From the NCBI GenBank assembly GCA_948616985.1, contig CAPGDO010000001.1, positions 1-64,000 on the forward strand: a stretch of DNA of 64,000 nt, in the 5' to 3' direction. The notes beneath the pieces were generated by a model. The model ran no database searches. It saw only the letters and a program-made list of their open reading frames with translations, and was not told the DNA's origin. Of this stretch, positions 60,603-64,000 are shown one piece after another (the stretch's first letter is position 1; each line of letters begins with the position of its first letter). The translations under genes were made by a program, and so were the position numbers. The stretch is from MGBC163016 sp910588905 (GTDB lineage Bacteria > Actinomycetota > Coriobacteriia > Coriobacteriales > Eggerthellaceae).

Positions 60603-61676
60603 GTGGCTGACCTCAAGATCACTGATGCGCTCACGGGCGACATCATCGAATTCGACTTTAGCACGCAAGGTGCTCAGGTGGCCCCGGCTCCTGGTGCATC
60701 TGTTGCCGCGAAGGTGACATCGCTCTTCTTCCCGGGGTGTTCCTTCATCAACTATGCCATGCCGCTGGTGGCTGCCACGTTCGACCTCCTGCAGAAGGCA
60801 GGGGAGGTGGATGGGATATCGGTGCTGTGCTGCGGTAAGATCCTCGCCTATGAGCCGGAGGGACAGCTTTTGCGGGATGCCTTCGAAGAGGATCTGCGGC
60901 AGCATCTGGCAGATGCGGGGATAGAGCGCATGGTGTGCGCTTGTCCCAATTGCGTGAAAGCACTGCGCGAGGCGCTCAGCTTGGACCCCCGTACGAAGGA
61001 CATCAAGATAGAGGCGCTGCCCGAGGTGTTGGCGACCCGGGGCTATCGCTTGGATCCCCAGGTCTGCGCACGCCTCATCAAGGGAGATGCGGACGCAGAC
61101 GTGCTCCTCTGCACCCATGATTCGTGCCCTGATAGGGAATACGGCCAGTTCGCCGATGGGTTGCGCGCGCTCATGCCTGAGAGTCTTTGGGTCGATCCCG
61201 CCCATGCTCGCAAGCGTTCCATCTGCTGCGGGTCCTTGCCCCGGGCTGCCGGTAAGTTCGAGCAGGCAGACAAATGCGCGCTCTTGAACGGCCAGGAGGC
61301 CAAGGAGAGGGAAGCGGATGCCATCGTGACGGCCTGCATGAGCTGCACGTTCCAGCTGAATATGGCTCAGCCCTACGTTCAGTGCGTGCACTACCTGGAG
61401 CTCTTGTTCGACTGGCGCATCGACTGGCGTACCGTCGGCTCATGGATGAAGCTGCGCTTCCTGTTCGACGAGACGCTCGGCGCTACCGAGGCGCAAAGCG
61501 ACGATCGCGCTTTCGCCGGCCTCGGTAGGAAGCCAGGTTCTGATGCCACGGTGGCAGATGAGAAGGCGCGCGCTCGCGGGGGGCAGGGCTGCTTGGATGC
61601 GCAGGACGCGGAGGCGGCGAAGGATGTCGCGCTCTCGAACGTGAATGTCGCCACCATCATCGAAGAGGATCGCTGA
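60603..61676 (+). CDS. CCG-domain iron-sulfur protein (HdrB/GlpC-like)
   Basis: A 357-residue cytoplasmic protein with two CCG-type cluster domains: LFFPGCSFINYA, then LCCGK and CACPNC in the first half, and CTHDSCPDR, then ICCGSLPRA and CMSCTFQLN in the second. These are the Cys patterns of heterodisulfide reductase subunit B and relatives. The last 70 residues are hydrophilic and poorly conserved-looking. GTG 60603 follows GAGGATGCACT. It ends four bases before the molybdoenzyme, so the pair probably forms one complex; the CCG protein would donate or accept electrons. Confidence 0.87.
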   Translation: MADLKITDALTGDIIEFDFSTQGAQVAPAPGASVAAKVTSLFFPGCSFINYAMPLVAATFDLLQKAGEVDGISVLCCGKILAYEPEGQLLRDAFEEDLRQHLADAGIERMVCACPNCVKALREALSLDPRTKDIKIEALPEVLATRGYRLDPQVCARLIKGDADADVLLCTHDSCPDREYGQFADGLRALMPESLWVDPAHARKRSICCGSLPRAAGKFEQADKCALLNGQEAKEREADAIVTACMSCTFQLNMAQPYVQCVHYLELLFDWRIDWRTVGSWMKLRFLFDETLGATEAQSDDRAFAGLGRKPGSDATVADEKARARGGQGCLDAQDAEAAKDVALSNVNVATIIEEDR

Positions 61677-61680
61677 GTCC

Positions 61681-63936
61681 ATGGAGCAGCGCAAGACGAA
61701 CTGCCACTTCTGCGGGTACCTCTGTGGCTTCATCGCCGATGTGCAGGATGGCCGCATCGTGGGTCTCACCCCTGATCCTGAGCGCTACCCCTATGACGAG
61801 CAGGTGCTGGCAGGGTGCCAGCGCTGGAGGATGAACCTGGATGTGCTCGACGGAGCTGACCGGGTGAACCATCCCCTGCGACGCAAGGGAGAGCGGGGGA
61901 GCGGCCAGTGGGAGCGCATATCCTGGGACACGGCTCTGGATGAGATAGCCGATGCGCTCTGCCGTCTGAGGGATGAGCACAACCCCGGAGTGGTGGCTTC
62001 TTTGATCGGCGGCCCCCATACCTCCTTCTGGCCGCTTCATCGGTTCATGTCGCTCTTCGGCTCTCCCAACAATGCAGGCATCGGCCAGATCTGCTGGAAT
62101 CCGCGCATCTGGTCGGATACGCTCACTTTCGGCTGGACCATCGAACCTGACATCACCGAGCAGACCGAATGCTTGCTGGTGTGGGGCACGAATCCGGCCG
62201 AATCGGACAATTCCGTCTTCTGGCGGTCCCTCTTGAAGATGTCCAAGGTGGGACGACCTAGGATCGTGGTCATCGATCCACGCTTCACGAAGACCGCTCG
62301 CATCGCTGATCTGTGGGTGCCCCTCAAGCCGGGGACGGATTGCACCTTCGCCTTGGGGCTGCTCCACGTCATCATCGAAGAGGATCGGTTCGACCGTGCC
62401 TTCGTTGATGAATGGTGCGTGGGATTCGAAGAGCTGCGCGCCCATGTGGCTCCCTACACCCCTGAACATGTGGGCGAGGTCTGCGGTCTTGAGCCGGAGC
62501 TGGTGCGCGAAGCGGCCCGAGCCTTCGCCCAGTCTCCTTCGGCTATCATCACCGGCCGTGGCATAGACCAGATAGGCAAGAACGTCCTGCCCACCCATCG
62601 GGCCCGGTGCGCTCTTCTGGCCATCTGCGGTGATGTCGACCGGCCTGGTGGCTGTTCTCTGCTCCAGACGAGCGATTTCACCTCCGAGCTCGATTTGGAA
62701 TGCACGCTGGAGGAGTGGGATACGCTCTCTGATCTCAGCTTGAATACGGGTCATACGCCCCTTCAGAGCTACGAAGGCTACGGGCGCGTGAAGCGGCTCA
62801 TGGATGCCGTGGGCAAGCGCCTTCCGGCCCGCTATCTCACCAGCGTGCACCCTGATCTCCTGTTGAGGGCCATGGAGGGTCAGGGGCGCTATCCAGTGCG
62901 GGCGGCTATCGTAGAGGCCACCAATCCGCTGCTCACCTATGCTGACACCCACCGGGTGCTCGAGGCGTTCAAGGGGTTGGACCTGTTGGTGGTGCTGGAC
63001 TACTACCTGACCCCCACGGCTGCCTTGGCTGATTACGTCCTGCCTTCGGCTGGCGCCATGGAGCGTTCTACCTTCCAGGCCCATGGGGGCGTTGCGAACT
63101 TCGTCTACGGGGGGGCGAAGGCTACAGACCCGTACTACGAGCGCAGGTCTGACTATGAGATCTTCCGGGAGCTGGGATTGCGCTGCGGCCAGGAGGATCA
63201 CTGGCCTGATGCCACCTTCGAAGAGGCCTGCGAGCGCGCGCTGGCGCCTACGGGCTTGGATTGGGAGGGGTATTGCCAGATGGGCATGTATGCCGTGCCG
63301 GTACCGCCCCTGAAGCATGAGGAGCTCTTGGAGGGCGGCAGCAAGCGCGGGTTCGCCACCGCTACGGGTAAGGTAGAGCTCGCCTCAGATGTGCTAGAGG
63401 CCATGGGCTCCACCCGCCTTCCCGTACCCGCAGAGGGTTACTCCCTCTGCTCCGAGGGTTTCCAGAAGGCGCGCGAAGAGGAGGGCTGGACTCACCTGGC
63501 CCTCATCACGGGAGGCCGTCGTCAGCCCTATAACGCTTCCATGTACTTCAATCACCCGCCTTTCCGCCACCGGAAGCCCTATCCGCTGGCCGAGGTGAGC
63601 CAGGCAACGGCAGACCGATTGGGTGCGAAGGCGGGAGATGTCGTAGCGCTCGCCACCGACAAGGGAGAAGCGCGGTTCGTCCTGGGTATAATCCCCATGA
63701 CCGAAGACGTGATCCATGCAGACTACGGTTGGTGGCATCCGGAAGAGGCCGTTCAAGCCCCTGGCTTCGGCGGCATCTTCGAGAGCAATATCAATACGCT
63801 CACCAGTTGTGCCCTCGCTCAGTCTGAGCCCATGATCGGGACCTGGGCCTATAACGCCATGGACTGCATGGTCAAGGTGGATGACGGGCATCTGACCTGG
63901 TCGGATGCCATAGAGAAGAAGAGCTCCTTCGCCTGA
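61681..63936 (+). CDS. Molybdopterin oxidoreductase paired with a CCG protein
   Basis: A 751-residue DMSO-reductase-family enzyme. The N-terminal cluster motif is CHFCGYLCGF with later GCQRW, close to the formate-dehydrogenase-type spacing. The candidate Mo ligand is the Cys of QICWNPRIW near residue 138. MGD segments are VWGTNPAESDNS and VIDPRFTKTARIADLW. The MopB C-terminal domain ends TSCALAQSEPMIGTW then YNAMDCMV. No Tat signal is seen. It follows the CCG gene by four bases and precedes another start by 13 bp, so it is inside an operon continuing past the window. Substrate unknown. Confidence 0.87.
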   Translation: MEQRKTNCHFCGYLCGFIADVQDGRIVGLTPDPERYPYDEQVLAGCQRWRMNLDVLDGADRVNHPLRRKGERGSGQWERISWDTALDEIADALCRLRDEHNPGVVASLIGGPHTSFWPLHRFMSLFGSPNNAGIGQICWNPRIWSDTLTFGWTIEPDITEQTECLLVWGTNPAESDNSVFWRSLLKMSKVGRPRIVVIDPRFTKTARIADLWVPLKPGTDCTFALGLLHVIIEEDRFDRAFVDEWCVGFEELRAHVAPYTPEHVGEVCGLEPELVREAARAFAQSPSAIITGRGIDQIGKNVLPTHRARCALLAICGDVDRPGGCSLLQTSDFTSELDLECTLEEWDTLSDLSLNTGHTPLQSYEGYGRVKRLMDAVGKRLPARYLTSVHPDLLLRAMEGQGRYPVRAAIVEATNPLLTYADTHRVLEAFKGLDLLVVLDYYLTPTAALADYVLPSAGAMERSTFQAHGGVANFVYGGAKATDPYYERRSDYEIFRELGLRCGQEDHWPDATFEEACERALAPTGLDWEGYCQMGMYAVPVPPLKHEELLEGGSKRGFATATGKVELASDVLEAMGSTRLPVPAEGYSLCSEGFQKAREEEGWTHLALITGGRRQPYNASMYFNHPPFRHRKPYPLAEVSQATADRLGAKAGDVVALATDKGEARFVLGIIPMTEDVIHADYGWWHPEEAVQAPGFGGIFESNINTLTSCALAQSEPMIGTWAYNAMDCMVKVDDGHLTWSDAIEKKSSFA

Positions 63937-63949
63937 GCGCGGAGGGCAG

Positions 63950-64000
63950 ATGAGAACGCAAGGAGATACGATGACCGAACGCAAGCAAGCGCTCTTGGTA
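63950..64000 (+). CDS. Start of a further operon gene (runs off the window)
   Basis: An ATG at 63950 preceded by GGAGGG, or an in-frame ATG at 63971 preceded by AAGGAG, opens a frame reading MTERKQALLV from the second. Only 17 codons are visible, too few to identify a family. Its position 13 bp after the molybdoenzyme stop suggests it belongs to the same operon. Confidence 0.6.
   Translation, partial: MRTQGDTMTERKQALLV

Noticed and set aside
61657..63318. 553-codon minus-strand frame over the third molybdoenzyme
   Set aside because: Third-position GC makes antisense frames long here; the plus strand has full family motifs.

Overview
The window is about 60% GC and reads as chromosome from a strict anaerobe. 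It encodes three molybdo-bis-pterin oxidoreductases of the DMSO-reductase family, an [FeFe]-hydrogenase, a ferredoxin-type aldo/keto reductase, an old-yellow-enzyme-like flavoprotein and a CCG-domain iron-sulfur protein, and no respiratory oxygen genes. Gene styles and the dehydroxylase-like operon fit Coriobacteriia (Eggerthellaceae-like gut Actinomycetota). That placement is inferred from protein flavour, not measured.

Layout. 1-2.0 kb: end of pyrG, then purF. 2.0-13 kb: accessory DNA with a RAYT (REP-associated tyrosine transposase) element, three TetR/LysR-type regulators each next to a metabolic gene, two aldo/keto reductases, an XRE-membrane regulator and a GyrI-like protein. 12.4-18.5 kb: a metal or cofactor island with a DUF4213/DUF364 protein, a P-loop NTPase, a FecCD-type ABC importer (permease, ATPase, lipoprotein) and a MoeA-like molybdopterin enzyme. 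18.6-22 kb: genes damaged or bounded by small RAYT-derived elements (a metallo-beta-lactamase remnant and a 5'-shortened Ada/AlkA glycosylase), plus ogt and a decarboxylase-cupin protein. 22-26.5 kb: TetR regulator facing an operon of catechol-dehydroxylase-like molybdoenzyme, ferredoxin and two SpoVA-like membrane proteins.

26.9-45 kb is core: six tRNA genes, argS, trpS, rpsA, coaE, uvrB, recN, pheST, a CPA1 antiporter and two secreted coiled-coil cell-wall proteins. 45.1-46.4 kb is a repeat-rich gap followed by a relBE-like pair. 46.5-54 kb holds an OYE-like reductase, a PhnP-like hydrolase and a DmsABC-like complex whose catalytic subunit carries a ~275-residue repeat-bearing tail. 54.3-64 kb holds a fused permease-ATPase ABC importer with its lipoprotein, divergent from a NuoF-tail/GltD flavoprotein and [FeFe]-hydrogenase, then a CCG protein, a third molybdoenzyme and the start of another gene.

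How it fits together: the metal-uptake/MoeA island could feed molybdenum cofactor to the three molybdoenzymes. The hydrogenase and its NAD(P)H-type partner, ferredoxins and CCG protein would move low-potential electrons to those reductases. A recurring mobile theme is one intact RAYT with at least three internally deleted relatives and one coding fossil, each lying at a gene edge, together with a separate family of compensated palindromes in intergenic gaps.
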